Shown here: positions 24,979 to 32,715 of the stretch, piece by piece
How the letters are laid out: each line of letters opens with the position of its first letter
Position numbering within the stretch: the first letter of the stretch is position 1
Notes under the pieces: generated by a model
Told to the model about the DNA's origin: nothing
Databases searched by the model: none
Seen by the model: the letters and a program-made list of their open reading frames with translations, nothing else
Assembly (NCBI GenBank): GCA_019236925.1
Contig: JAFAID010000314.1
Location: forward strand, 1-40,030
Length of the DNA stretch: 40,030 nucleotides
Origin: Mycobacterium sp.
Lineage (GTDB): Bacteria; Actinomycetota; Actinomycetes; Mycobacteriales; Mycobacteriaceae
Reading direction: 5' to 3'
Position numbers and translations under genes: made by a program

Positions 24979-26978
24979 TGCGAATCTCCTTCTTGGACGT
25001 TTTCGGGCGACTCCACCCTTGCCAGGACGGCGCCCACTTCGACTTGCTGGCCGGCGTTCACATTGAGCTCCGCGAGCACACCGTCGGTCGGGGCGGTGAT
25101 GGTGTGCTCCATCTTCATCGCTTCCAGCCAGATCAGCGGCTGTCCGCTCGTCACGGCATCGCCCACCGCGGCGCCGAGCCGAATGACGTTGCCGGGCATG
25201 GGTGCTACCAGCGAGCCCTTTTCGACGGCCGAGCCCGGCTCGGGGAAACGCGGCAGCGCGACCAGGTGCACGGGGCCGCGCGCCGAGTCGACATAGACAT
25301 CTTGGCCGTAGCGCGCGACCGCGAAACTGCAAGCCACACCGTCGCCGTCGGCCAATACGACTTCGTCTTGGGTCGCAAAGACCAGCCGTGCCGGCTCGTC
25401 GTCGGCCAGGATCAATCCCGTTCTGCTGAAGCGGTATTTGACCCGGTGCTCGAGGCCGGCGTCATCGCGGTAGGTCTTGATCTGATAGCCCGACGCCAGG
25501 TTGCGCCATCCGCTGGGAATCGAGCCGAGGACAGTGGCGGTGGCGCGATTGTGCGCGGCGTCGGCCAGCGCCGCGGCGATCGCCGACAAACGGATCACGG
25601 CGGCGTCGGCCAGCGGCGCGGATAGCTGCGCCAAGCCGTGGGTGTCGAAGAACGCGGTGTCGGTGGCGCCGTCGAGGAATGCGGGATGACGCAGCACATT
25701 GACCAGTAGCTCGCGGTTGGTCCGCACGCCGTGTAGGTGGGCTCTGGCCAGCGCGTCGGCGAGCACCAGCGCCGATTGCCGCCGGGTCGGGGCGTACGAG
25801 ATCACCTTGGCAAGCATCGGGTCGTAATGAATCGACACCGCAAAGCCGCTGGCAGATTTGGGGTCGATGCCCGAGTCCAGCCGAATCCCCGTGCGCTGTG
25901 CCAGCGTAGCGAACTCGGACCGAACGGCCGGCACCTGGAACGTGTGCACCACGCCGGCCTGCGGCTGCCAGCCTCGAGCGGGATCTTCGGCGTAGAGGCG
26001 GGCTTCGATCGCATGTCCTTGAGCGGCAGGGGGTTCGGCGCCAAGCTCGTCGCCGTCAGCGACCGCGAGCTGCAGCTCGACGAGATCGAGGCCGGTGGTC
26101 TCCTCGGTGACCGGGTGTTCGACTTGTAGCCGGGTGTTCATCTCCAGGAAGTAGAACTCGCCGTTGTCATCGGCGAGGAATTCCACCGTCCCGGCGCCGG
26201 TGTAGCCGATCGCGCCGGCGGCGAGTCGGGCCGCGTCGAACAGCTTCGCCCGCATGCCCGGCATCCGCTCGACCAATGGCGACGGCGCTTCTTCGATGAT
26301 TTTTTGGTGGCGACGCTGAATCGAGCATTCCCGTTCGCCGACGGCCCACACCGTGCCGTGGGTGTCGGCCATCACCTGGACCTCGACGTGGTGGCCGGTG
26401 GGCAGGTAGCGCTCGCAGAAGACGGTCGGGTCGCCGAACGCGGACTGCGCCTCACGCCGGGCCGCGGCGACTTCACCAGGCAGCGCCGATAATTCGCGTA
26501 CCACCCGCATCCCGCGCCCGCCACCGCCCGCGGACGCCTTGACCAGCACCGGTAGCTGGCTTTCGGTGACCGTGTCGGGGTCGAGTTCGTCGAGCACCGG
26601 CACGCCGGCGGCGGCCATCATCTTCTTGGACTCGATCTTCGAGCCCATTGCCCGCACCGCGTCCACCGGCGGGCCGACCCAGATTAGGCCCGCGCTTTGC
26701 ACCGCGGCCGCGAATTCGGCGTTCTCCGAAAGGAATCCATAGCCGGGGTGCACCGCGTCGGCACCGGCCGCACGGGCCGCGGCGATGATTGCCTCGGCGT
26801 TGAGATAGTCGTTGGTCCGCGGCAACCGGACGCGGGCGTCGGCGTCGGCGACGTGTGGCGCCCCGGCGTCGGGATCGGTGTAGACGGCGACGGTGGCCAG
26901 TCCCAGCCGGCGGCAGGTGGCGAACACCCGTCGGGCGATCTCGCCGCGGTTGGCAACCAGAACTCGCGTGATTCCCAT
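24975..26978 (-). CDS. accA2: Biotin-dependent acyl-CoA carboxylase alpha subunit (BC + BCCP)
   Basis: The 667-aa alpha subunit starts MGITRVLVANRGEIARRVF and has a biotin carboxylase/ATP-grasp domain (KASAGGGGRGMRVV, RHQKIIEEAPSP, EMNTRLQVEHPVTEE), a linker, and a C-terminal biotinyl domain with LEAMKMEHT, biotin on Lys622. It carboxylates biotin with ATP and bicarbonate for transfer by AccD2. The start ATG 26978 is 5 nt from the accD2 stop. With the flanking genes this resembles methylcrotonyl- or geranyl-CoA carboxylase more than acetyl/propionyl-CoA carboxylase (inference from context). Confidence 0.95.
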   Translation of the reverse strand: MGITRVLVANRGEIARRVFATCRRLGLATVAVYTDPDAGAPHVADADARVRLPRTNDYLNAEAIIAAARAAGADAVHPGYGFLSENAEFAAAVQSAGLIWVGPPVDAVRAMGSKIESKKMMAAAGVPVLDELDPDTVTESQLPVLVKASAGGGGRGMRVVRELSALPGEVAAARREAQSAFGDPTVFCERYLPTGHHVEVQVMADTHGTVWAVGERECSIQRRHQKIIEEAPSPLVERMPGMRAKLFDAARLAAGAIGYTGAGTVEFLADDNGEFYFLEMNTRLQVEHPVTEETTGLDLVELQLAVADGDELGAEPPAAQGHAIEARLYAEDPARGWQPQAGVVHTFQVPAVRSEFATLAQRTGIRLDSGIDPKSASGFAVSIHYDPMLAKVISYAPTRRQSALVLADALARAHLHGVRTNRELLVNVLRHPAFLDGATDTAFFDTHGLAQLSAPLADAAVIRLSAIAAALADAAHNRATATVLGSIPSGWRNLASGYQIKTYRDDAGLEHRVKYRFSRTGLILADDEPARLVFATQDEVVLADGDGVACSFAVARYGQDVYVDSARGPVHLVALPRFPEPGSAVEKGSLVAPMPGNVIRLGAAVGDAVTSGQPLIWLEAMKMEHTITAPTDGVLAELNVNAGQQVEVGAVLARVESPENVQEGDSQ

Positions 26979-26983
26979 GAGCG

Positions 26984-28579
26984 TCACATCCGGAAGACGC
27001 CGAAGTTCGACGTCCCCTTGATCGGGCCATTGGCGATGGCGGACAAACACATTCCCAGTACGGTGCGGGTGTCGCGCGGGTCGATCACCCCGTCGTCGTA
27101 GAGCATCCCGGACAACACCAACGGTAGCGACTCGGCCTCGATCTGGCCTTCGACGGCGGCCCGCATCGCCGCGTCGACTTCCTCGTCGACTTTTTGGCCG
27201 CGCGCCTCGGCGGCCGCCCGGGCCACGATCGACAGCACGCCCGAGAGTTGCGCGCCGCCCATCACCGCGGATTTGGCGCTGGGCCAGGCGAACAAGAACC
27301 GCGGGTCGTAGGCGCGTCCGCACATGCCGTAGTGACCGGCGCCGTAGGATGCGCCGACGATCAGGGAGATGTGCGGGACGGTCGAGTTGGAGACGGCGTT
27401 GATCATCATCGCGCCGTGCTTGATCATGCCGCCCTCTTCATAGTCCTTGCCCACCATGTAGCCGGTGGTGTTGTGCAGGAACAACAGTGGCGTGTCGGAC
27501 CGGTTGGCCAGCTGAATGAACTGGGTGGCCTTCTGCGACTCCTCGCTGAACAGCACACCGCGCGCATTCGCCAGGATCCCCAGCGGATAGCCGTGCAACC
27601 GTGCCCAGCCGGTCACCAGCGACGACCCGTACATCGGCTTGAATTCATCAAATTCAGACCCGTCGACAATGCGCGCGATCACCTCCCGCGGATCGAACGG
27701 AATGCGCAGATCCGGCGGCACGATGCCAATCAGCTCCTCGGCGTCGAACAGCGGCTCGGTCACCGGCCCGGGTGCCGGACCCTGTTTGACCCAATTCAGC
27801 CGCGCCACGATGCGACGGCCGATCCGGATCGCGTCGAGCTCGTCGACGGCGAAGTAGTCGGCCAAACCCGAGATCCTGGCGTGCATTTCGGCGCCGCCCA
27901 GCGACTCGTCGTCGGATTCCTCGCCAGTGGCCATCTTCACCAGTGGTGGGCCGGCCAGAAAAACCTTCGAGCGCTCTTTGATCATGACCACGTGATCCGA
28001 CATCCCGGGCACATACGCGCCACCCGCGGTGGAGTTGCCGAACACCAAGGCAATGGTGGGAATTCCGGCCGCGGACAGGCGGGTCAAATCGCGGAACATC
28101 TGCCCGCCGGGAACAAAAATTTCCTTCTGGGTGGGCAGGTCCGCGCCGCCGGATTCCACCAGCGAGACCACCGGCAGCCGATTTTCGAAAGCGATCTGGT
28201 TGGCCCGCAGTATCTTTCGTAACGTCCACGGGTTGCTGGTGCCGCCTTTGACCGTTGGGTCGTTGGCGACGATCATGCATTCCACCCCACTGATCGCGCC
28301 GATGCCGGTGACCAGGCTCGCGCCGACTTTGAACGCGCTGCCCCAAGCCGCCAGCGGACTCAGCTCCAGGAATGGGGAGTCGGGGTCGACCAGCAGCTCG
28401 ACGCGCTCCCGTGGCGTCAGCTTGCCACGGGCGTGGTGACGCTCGACGTACTTGGGGCCGCCGCCCTCAAGGGCTTTGGCGAGTTCGGCGTCGATCTCGT
28501 CGAGCCTCGACGTCGCCGCCGCAGCCGCGTCGATGTAGGCCGCTGCTTTCGGATCGAGGGTGGACTGCAGGGCGGTCAT
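26984..28579 (-). CDS. accD2: Acyl-CoA carboxylase beta (carboxyltransferase) subunit
   Basis: A 531-aa carboxyltransferase with two crotonase-like halves. Seen are YVERHHARGKLTPRER, GIGAISGVECMIVANDPTVKGG, VESGGADLP, the SAAGIPTIALVFGNSTAGGAYVPGMSD block and LVTGWARLHGYPLGILAN, FLHNTTGYMVG, SYGAGHYGMCGRAYDPRFLF. These segments align with MCC/GCC beta subunits. The start is ATG 28579; a GTG 2 codons upstream (28585) is possible. Its leader consists of the MIRU-type element behind fadE13. Activity on branched-chain enoyl-CoA is inferred. Confidence 0.95.
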   Translation of the reverse strand: MTALQSTLDPKAAAYIDAAAAATSRLDEIDAELAKALEGGGPKYVERHHARGKLTPRERVELLVDPDSPFLELSPLAAWGSAFKVGASLVTGIGAISGVECMIVANDPTVKGGTSNPWTLRKILRANQIAFENRLPVVSLVESGGADLPTQKEIFVPGGQMFRDLTRLSAAGIPTIALVFGNSTAGGAYVPGMSDHVVMIKERSKVFLAGPPLVKMATGEESDDESLGGAEMHARISGLADYFAVDELDAIRIGRRIVARLNWVKQGPAPGPVTEPLFDAEELIGIVPPDLRIPFDPREVIARIVDGSEFDEFKPMYGSSLVTGWARLHGYPLGILANARGVLFSEESQKATQFIQLANRSDTPLLFLHNTTGYMVGKDYEEGGMIKHGAMMINAVSNSTVPHISLIVGASYGAGHYGMCGRAYDPRFLFAWPSAKSAVMGGAQLSGVLSIVARAAAEARGQKVDEEVDAAMRAAVEGQIEAESLPLVLSGMLYDDGVIDPRDTRTVLGMCLSAIANGPIKGTSNFGVFRM

Positions 28580-28587
28580 AGCCACCG

Positions 28588-28660
28588 CCGACGATGCAGT
28601 GGGGGCACCCCCAGTCGCGAAGCGGCGAGGGGGACGAAGCGATGAGGAGGAGGCGGAGCA
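28588..28660 (-). repeat. Long MIRU-type element between fadE13 and accD2
   Basis: The element has the MIRU ends gacgatgca and gaagcgatgaggaggag, separated by an insertion of about 37 bp that contains TGGGGGCACCCCCA, an inverted repeat. It fills nearly all the space between the fadE13 stop (28662) and the accD2 start. Relative to transcription (minus strand) it lies opposite to the two other copies, so its AGGAGG is not in sense. Confidence 0.7.
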
Positions 28661-28661
28661 A

Positions 28662-29810
28662 TCATGATTGATACCCGAGTGTCTTGGCGGCCAGTGAAGT
28701 CAGGATCTCGGTGGTCCCGCCGCCGATGCCGATGATCCGCATGTCGCGGTACTGGCGTTCGACTTCGGATTCGGCCATGTACCCCATGCCGCCGAACAGT
28801 TGGACGGCTTGGTTGGCCACCCATTCACCGGCCTCGACGGCGGTGTTCTTGGCGAAACACACCTGCGCGATGAGGTTTGTCTCGCCGGCCAGTTGGCGCT
28901 CCACCACATTTCGGGAGTAGACGCGGGCGACGTCGATGCGACGGGCCATCTCGGCGAGCGTGTTCTGCACCGCCTGCCGGGATATCAGCGGCCGGCCGAA
29001 CGTCTCGCGGTCGCGGCACCACTGCACGGTGATGTCCAGGCACCGCTGAGCGCTCGAATACGCTTGCGCGGCCATCGCGATGCGCTCGGATACGAATGCC
29101 TGGGCTATCTGGGCGAAGCCGCTGTTCTCCGCGCCGACTAGGTTGGCCGCCGGCACGACTGCGTCGGTGTAGGACAGCTCCGCCGTGTCCGAGGACCGCC
29201 AGCCCATCTTGTCCAGCTTGCGGGTGACCTCGAAGCCGGGCGTGCCTTTCTCGACCACCAGCAACGAAACCCCGGCCGCGCCGGGACCACCCGTGCGCAC
29301 CGCGGTGACGACGTAGTCGGCCCGCACCCCGGAGGTGATGTAGGTCTTGGCGCCGTTGACGACGTAGTGATCGCCGTCCCGCGTCGCCGTGGTCCGCAGA
29401 TGCCCGACATCGGAGCCGCCGCCGGGCTCGGTGATGGCCAACGCGCCGATCAGCTCACCGGCCAACGTCGGGCGGACGAACTTGTCGATCAGCCGGGCGT
29501 CGCCGGACGCGATCATGTGCGGCGTCGCGATGCCGCAGGTGAACAGCGACGAGAACACGCCACCGGGCGCACCGGCCTCGTGTAGCTCTTCGCAGATGAC
29601 CACCGCGTCGGCCCCGTCGCCGCCGCCACCGCCGACCGACGCGGGAAAGTTCGCGCCGAGCAGGCCGGCCTCGCCGGCGCTGCGGTGCAACTCGCGCGGC
29701 AGCTCACCGATCCGCTCCCACTCGTCGACGTGGGGCAAAATCTCCCGCTCGACGAGGGAGCGCACCGTCTTGCGAAGCTGGTCGCGCTCGGGTGTCGCCC
29801 AGATGTTCAC
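28662..29810 (-). CDS. fadE13: Acyl-CoA dehydrogenase FadE13
   Basis: A 382-aa FAD enzyme: LLGANFPASVGGGGGD, ALAITEPGGGSDVGHLRTTATRDG, KTYITSGVRADY, MGWRSSDTAELSYTD, REAFGRP-like RETFGRPLISRQ, LFGGMGYMAESEVERQYRD, and IIGIGGGTTEIL. No Glu stands at the MCAD position; Glu242 in VSERIAMAAQ fits the IVD/long-chain position. It starts with GTG 29810, overlapping the preceding gene's TGA (GTGA). It is the second gene of the operon. Confidence 0.94.
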   Translation of the reverse strand: MNIWATPERDQLRKTVRSLVEREILPHVDEWERIGELPRELHRSAGEAGLLGANFPASVGGGGGDGADAVVICEELHEAGAPGGVFSSLFTCGIATPHMIASGDARLIDKFVRPTLAGELIGALAITEPGGGSDVGHLRTTATRDGDHYVVNGAKTYITSGVRADYVVTAVRTGGPGAAGVSLLVVEKGTPGFEVTRKLDKMGWRSSDTAELSYTDAVVPAANLVGAENSGFAQIAQAFVSERIAMAAQAYSSAQRCLDITVQWCRDRETFGRPLISRQAVQNTLAEMARRIDVARVYSRNVVERQLAGETNLIAQVCFAKNTAVEAGEWVANQAVQLFGGMGYMAESEVERQYRDMRIIGIGGGTTEILTSLAAKTLGYQS

Positions 29811-31522
29811 AGCAGCCTTTCCGGAATGTCGACATGTCGGCTACGCAGCCATTCACCGAGCCCCTTGGCCTGCGGGTCGAATCGCGCCTGGTAGGCGGCG
29901 CCCTGGCCGAGGATGTCGTCGATGACGAAGTTGACCGCGCGCAGGTTGGGCAGCAGGTGCCGGGTGACCGGCAGCTCGGCCGTCTCGGGCAGCAGCCGCT
30001 TGAGCAGCTCGACGGCCAAGGTGTTGGCCAGCCAGCGCCACTGCTCGTCGGTGCGCACCCATACGCCGACGTTGGCCGACCCGCCTTTGTCGCCGCTGCG
30101 GGCCGCGGCGATCCGGCCCAGCGGCACGCGCCGAGTCGGTCCCGCCGGCAACGGCTCAGGCAGCGGCGGCGGGCCGGCCGGCGTCAGGTCAAGAGTTTCT
30201 GTGGCGCAAGGGATATAAGTCCCGGTCCCGTCGGCATGCACGGCGACATGCGGCACTTTCGCAGCGTCGACGTAGCCGGCGGTGAACACCCCGTACACCT
30301 GACCGTCGCCGGGAGGGGCGGTCACGGTGAAGCCCGGGTAGCTGGCGAGCGCTAATTCGACTGCGGCCGAAGAAAACTGGCGTCCTACATTGGCGGGGTC
30401 GGGGTCGCGGACCACGCAGCGCAGTAGCGCACTGGCCGTTTCTTCGGTGTCGGCGTCGGGGTGCTCGGTGCGGGCCAGGGTCCACTCCAACTCCGCAGGT
30501 TTAATGGTGAGCGCCGCCTCCAACTGGCGCCGCACCAACTCGGCCTTCTTTTCGATGTCCAGGCCGGTCAACACGAACGTCATCGAGTTGCGGAACCCGC
30601 CGACGCTGTTCAGCGAGACTTTCAGGGTGGGTGGCGGCGGTTCGCCGACCACCCCGCTGATGCGCACCCGATCGGCGCCGTCGGCGGACAGTTCGATGGT
30701 GTCCATCCGGGCCGTGACATCCGGGTTGGCGTAGCGGGCGCCGGCGATCTCGTAGAGCAGTTGCGCGGTGACGGTGTCGACGCTGACGAGCCCGCCGGTA
30801 CCGGGGTGCTTGGTGATCACCGAGGAGCCATCGGCGTGGACCTCGGCCAGCGGGAAGCCGGCGTAGGTCAAATCAGGGATCTCGGTGAAGAACGAGAAAT
30901 TGCCGCCGGTGGCCTGGATGCCGCATTCGATCACATGGCCGGCGACCACGGCGCCGGCCAGTTGGTGGTAGTCGGTCCGGTCCCAGCCGAAATGTGCGGC
31001 AGCCGGCCCGACGGTCACCGACGCGTCGGTGACCCGGCCGGTCACCACCACATCGGCGCCGCTGGCCAGGCAGTCGACGATGCCCCAAGCGCCGAGGTAG
31101 GCATTGGCGGTCAACGGCGTGCCCAGCCCCAGTTCCTCGGCGCGCGGCAGCAGGTCGTCGCCTTCGACGTGGGCGATTCGGGCCGGGATGCCCACTCGCT
31201 CGGCCAGGGTGTGGATCGCCTCGGCGAGGCCGGCAGGGTTCAGGCCGCCGGCGTTGGCGATGATGCGCACCCCGCGGTCGTGTGCCAGACCCAGGCACTC
31301 CTCGAGTTGCGTCAGGAAGGTCTTGGCGTAGCCGCGATCAGGGTGCTTCATCCGATCGCGACCGAGGATCAGCATTGTCAGTTCGGCCAGGTAGTCACCG
31401 GTGAGGTAGTCCAGCTCGCCGCCGGTGAGCATCTCGCGCATCGCGGAGTGCCGGTCGCCGTAGAACCCCGAGCAGTTCCCGATCCGGACCGGCGCAGCGG
31501 ACGCGCCAGAAGAAGCAGTCAC
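29807..31522 (-). CDS. AtuA-like (DUF1446) protein, first gene of the catabolic operon
   Basis: The 571-aa protein is the counterpart of M. tuberculosis Rv0976c and belongs to the family of Pseudomonas AtuA of the citronellol pathway. Features are VRIGNCSGFYGDR, the LDYLTGDYLAELTM motif, ANAGGLNPAGLAEAI, DVVVTGRVTDASVTVGPAAAHFGW, and the C-terminal ARSGDKGGSANVGVWVR domain. Its biochemical role is unknown. The start GTG 31522 follows GGAGGAGG with 6-7 nt spacing, much better than an upstream TTG at 31555 that would place codons inside the operator. Its stop overlaps the fadE13 start. Confidence 0.92.
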   Translation of the reverse strand: MTASSGASAAPVRIGNCSGFYGDRHSAMREMLTGGELDYLTGDYLAELTMLILGRDRMKHPDRGYAKTFLTQLEECLGLAHDRGVRIIANAGGLNPAGLAEAIHTLAERVGIPARIAHVEGDDLLPRAEELGLGTPLTANAYLGAWGIVDCLASGADVVVTGRVTDASVTVGPAAAHFGWDRTDYHQLAGAVVAGHVIECGIQATGGNFSFFTEIPDLTYAGFPLAEVHADGSSVITKHPGTGGLVSVDTVTAQLLYEIAGARYANPDVTARMDTIELSADGADRVRISGVVGEPPPPTLKVSLNSVGGFRNSMTFVLTGLDIEKKAELVRRQLEAALTIKPAELEWTLARTEHPDADTEETASALLRCVVRDPDPANVGRQFSSAAVELALASYPGFTVTAPPGDGQVYGVFTAGYVDAAKVPHVAVHADGTGTYIPCATETLDLTPAGPPPLPEPLPAGPTRRVPLGRIAAARSGDKGGSANVGVWVRTDEQWRWLANTLAVELLKRLLPETAELPVTRHLLPNLRAVNFVIDDILGQGAAYQARFDPQAKGLGEWLRSRHVDIPERLL

Positions 31523-31553
31523 ACCTGTCCTCCTCCCTCCAGCCGGACGTACC

Positions 31554-31569
31554 AACCAACCGGTAGGTT
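31554..31569. promoter_or_regulatory. TetR-type palindromic operator at the head of the catabolic operon
   Basis: AACCAACCGGTAGGTT is symmetrical at 14 of 16 positions (mismatches at 5 and 12), the size and form of many mycobacterial TetR-family operators. It lies 32-47 nt upstream of the AtuA-like gene. No cognate regulator gene is in the window. Confidence 0.5.
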
Positions 31570-31674
31570 AGCGGGTACCGCGGGTGTCACGTCAAGGATG
31601 CTCCCGACGGGGCGGCGAAGCGCAGGGAGCCGATTTTTGTGAGCAGCAGGTCACCAACTATTATTGGTCTTAAC

Positions 31675-31703
31675 TTCGCCGTCGAGGCTGCTTGAGCGGC
31701 GAA
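31675..31703 (+). promoter_or_regulatory. Stem-loop in the rpmF leader
   Basis: TTCGCCG (31675-31681) pairs perfectly with CGGCGAA (31697-31703) across 15 nt, ending 26 nt before the rpmF ATG. Upstream, ACCAA-N6-TTGGT (31653-31668) flanks a TATTAT (31659-31664) that may be the -10. Ribosomal-protein leaders often hold autoregulatory structures; this is a candidate only. Confidence 0.4.
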
Positions 31704-31729
31704 CCCCCTACCAGTAGTAAGGCCCGATC

Positions 31730-31903
31730 ATGGCTGTGCCAAAGCGCAGGATGTCGCGCGCGAACACCCGGAGTCGGCGCGCGCAGTGGAAGGCTGAAAA
31801 GCCCGAACTCGTCGGTGTCACGGTTGCCGGCAAGCAGCACAAGGTGCCACGCCGGTTGCTCAAGGCGGCGCGCCTCGGACTGATCGACCTGGATCGCCGC
31901 TAA
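31730..31903 (+). CDS. rpmF: 50S ribosomal protein L32
   Basis: The 57-aa protein begins [21 protein letters not shown] and ends GLIDLDRR. It is basic and typical of L32 in length, matching the M. tuberculosis protein as remembered. It has no cysteine, so it is a zinc-free form of a family in which other members carry a CxxC zinc ribbon. The ATG 31730 is preceded by AAGG at about 8 nt. Confidence 0.96.
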   Translation: MAVPKRRMSRANTRSRRAQWKAEKPELVGVTVAGKQHKVPRRLLKAARLGLIDLDRR

Positions 31904-31939
31904 CTTTTTCGCCATGAGTCTTGTCGCCCCGCAACGACG

Positions 31940-31958
31940 CGGGCCGCGCCGCGGCCCG
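31940..31958 (+). terminator. GC-rich hairpin after rpmF
   Basis: CGGGCCGC (31940-31947), GCC loop, GCGGCCCG (31951-31958). There is no T tract. Outer CAACG (31932) and CGTTG (31957) could form an alternative pairing. It lies between rpmF and the MprA box, where a transcription end is expected. Confidence 0.5.
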
Positions 31959-31988
31959 TTGAAGAGCTGGGCAATTAGCCCCTGCGCC

Positions 31989-32007
31989 TCTCAGCGCGCT
32001 CTCAGGC
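31989..32007 (+). promoter_or_regulatory. MprA box upstream of mprA
   Basis: TCTCAGCG (31989-31996), CGC, TCTCAGGC (32000-32007): two 8-bp direct repeats with a 3-bp spacer, 19 bp in all, which is the layout described for the MprA-binding sequence. It ends 15 nt before the mprA start, supporting autoregulation. Confidence 0.75.
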
Positions 32008-32022
32008 GATTGGACGAAACTG

Positions 32023-32715
32023 GTGGCCGTGCGAATTCTTGTCGTTGACGACGATCGAGCCGTGCGTGAGTCACTGCGCCGGTCGCTTTCCTTCAATGGT
32101 TACTCTGTCGCGTTAGCCGAAGACGGTCTCGAGGCCCTGGAGATGATCACCGCCGATCGACCCGACGCGCTTGTTCTCGACGTGATGATGCCGCGGCTGG
32201 ACGGCCTGGAGGTATGCCGTCAGCTGCGCAGCACCGGCGACGATCTGCCGATCCTGGTGCTGACCGCCCGCGACACGATTTCTGAGCGGGTCGCCGGCCT
32301 CGACGCCGGCGCCGACGACTATCTGCCCAAGCCGTTCGCGCTCGAAGAGCTGCTGGCCCGGATGCGGGCCCTGCTACGCCGCACGAAAATCGATGACTCA
32401 GGCGAATCCGTAGCCATGACATTCGCGGACCTCACCCTCGATTCGGTGACCCGTGAAGTCACTCGTGGGCAACGGCAGATCAGCCTCACCCGCACCGAAT
32501 TCGCTCTGCTCGAGATGTTGATCGCCAATCCGCGACGGGTATTGACCCGCAGCCGGATTCTCGAGGAGGTGTGGGGCTTCGACTTTCCCACCTCAGGCAA
32601 CGCCCTGGAAGTGTACGTCGGATACCTGCGTCGCAAGACCGAGGCAAATGGCGAGCCGCGATTGATCCACACCGTGCGAGGAGTGGGTTACGTGCTTCGC
32701 GAAACACCGCCCTGA
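32023..32715 (+). CDS. mprA: Response regulator MprA
   Basis: The 230-aa OmpR-type regulator of envelope stress and persistence begins [19 protein letters not shown]. The phosphoacceptor is most likely Asp53 in [12 protein letters not shown], with Thr/Ser and Lys switch residues in LVLTARDT and [15 protein letters not shown]-terminal winged helix (about 130-228) has [18 protein letters not shown] and [11 protein letters not shown]. The start is GTG 32023. The stop overlaps the mprB ATG by one base (TGATG). Confidence 0.97.
   Translation: MAVRILVVDDDRAVRESLRRSLSFNGYSVALAEDGLEALEMITADRPDALVLDVMMPRLDGLEVCRQLRSTGDDLPILVLTARDTISERVAGLDAGADDYLPKPFALEELLARMRALLRRTKIDDSGESVAMTFADLTLDSVTREVTRGQRQISLTRTEFALLEMLIANPRRVLTRSRILEEVWGFDFPTSGNALEVYVGYLRRKTEANGEPRLIHTVRGVGYVLRETPP

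Noticed and set aside
31914..32048. Small ORF MSLVAPQRRGPRRG... between rpmF and mprA
   Set aside because: It covers the hairpin and MprA box and runs into mprA; no ribosome-binding site.
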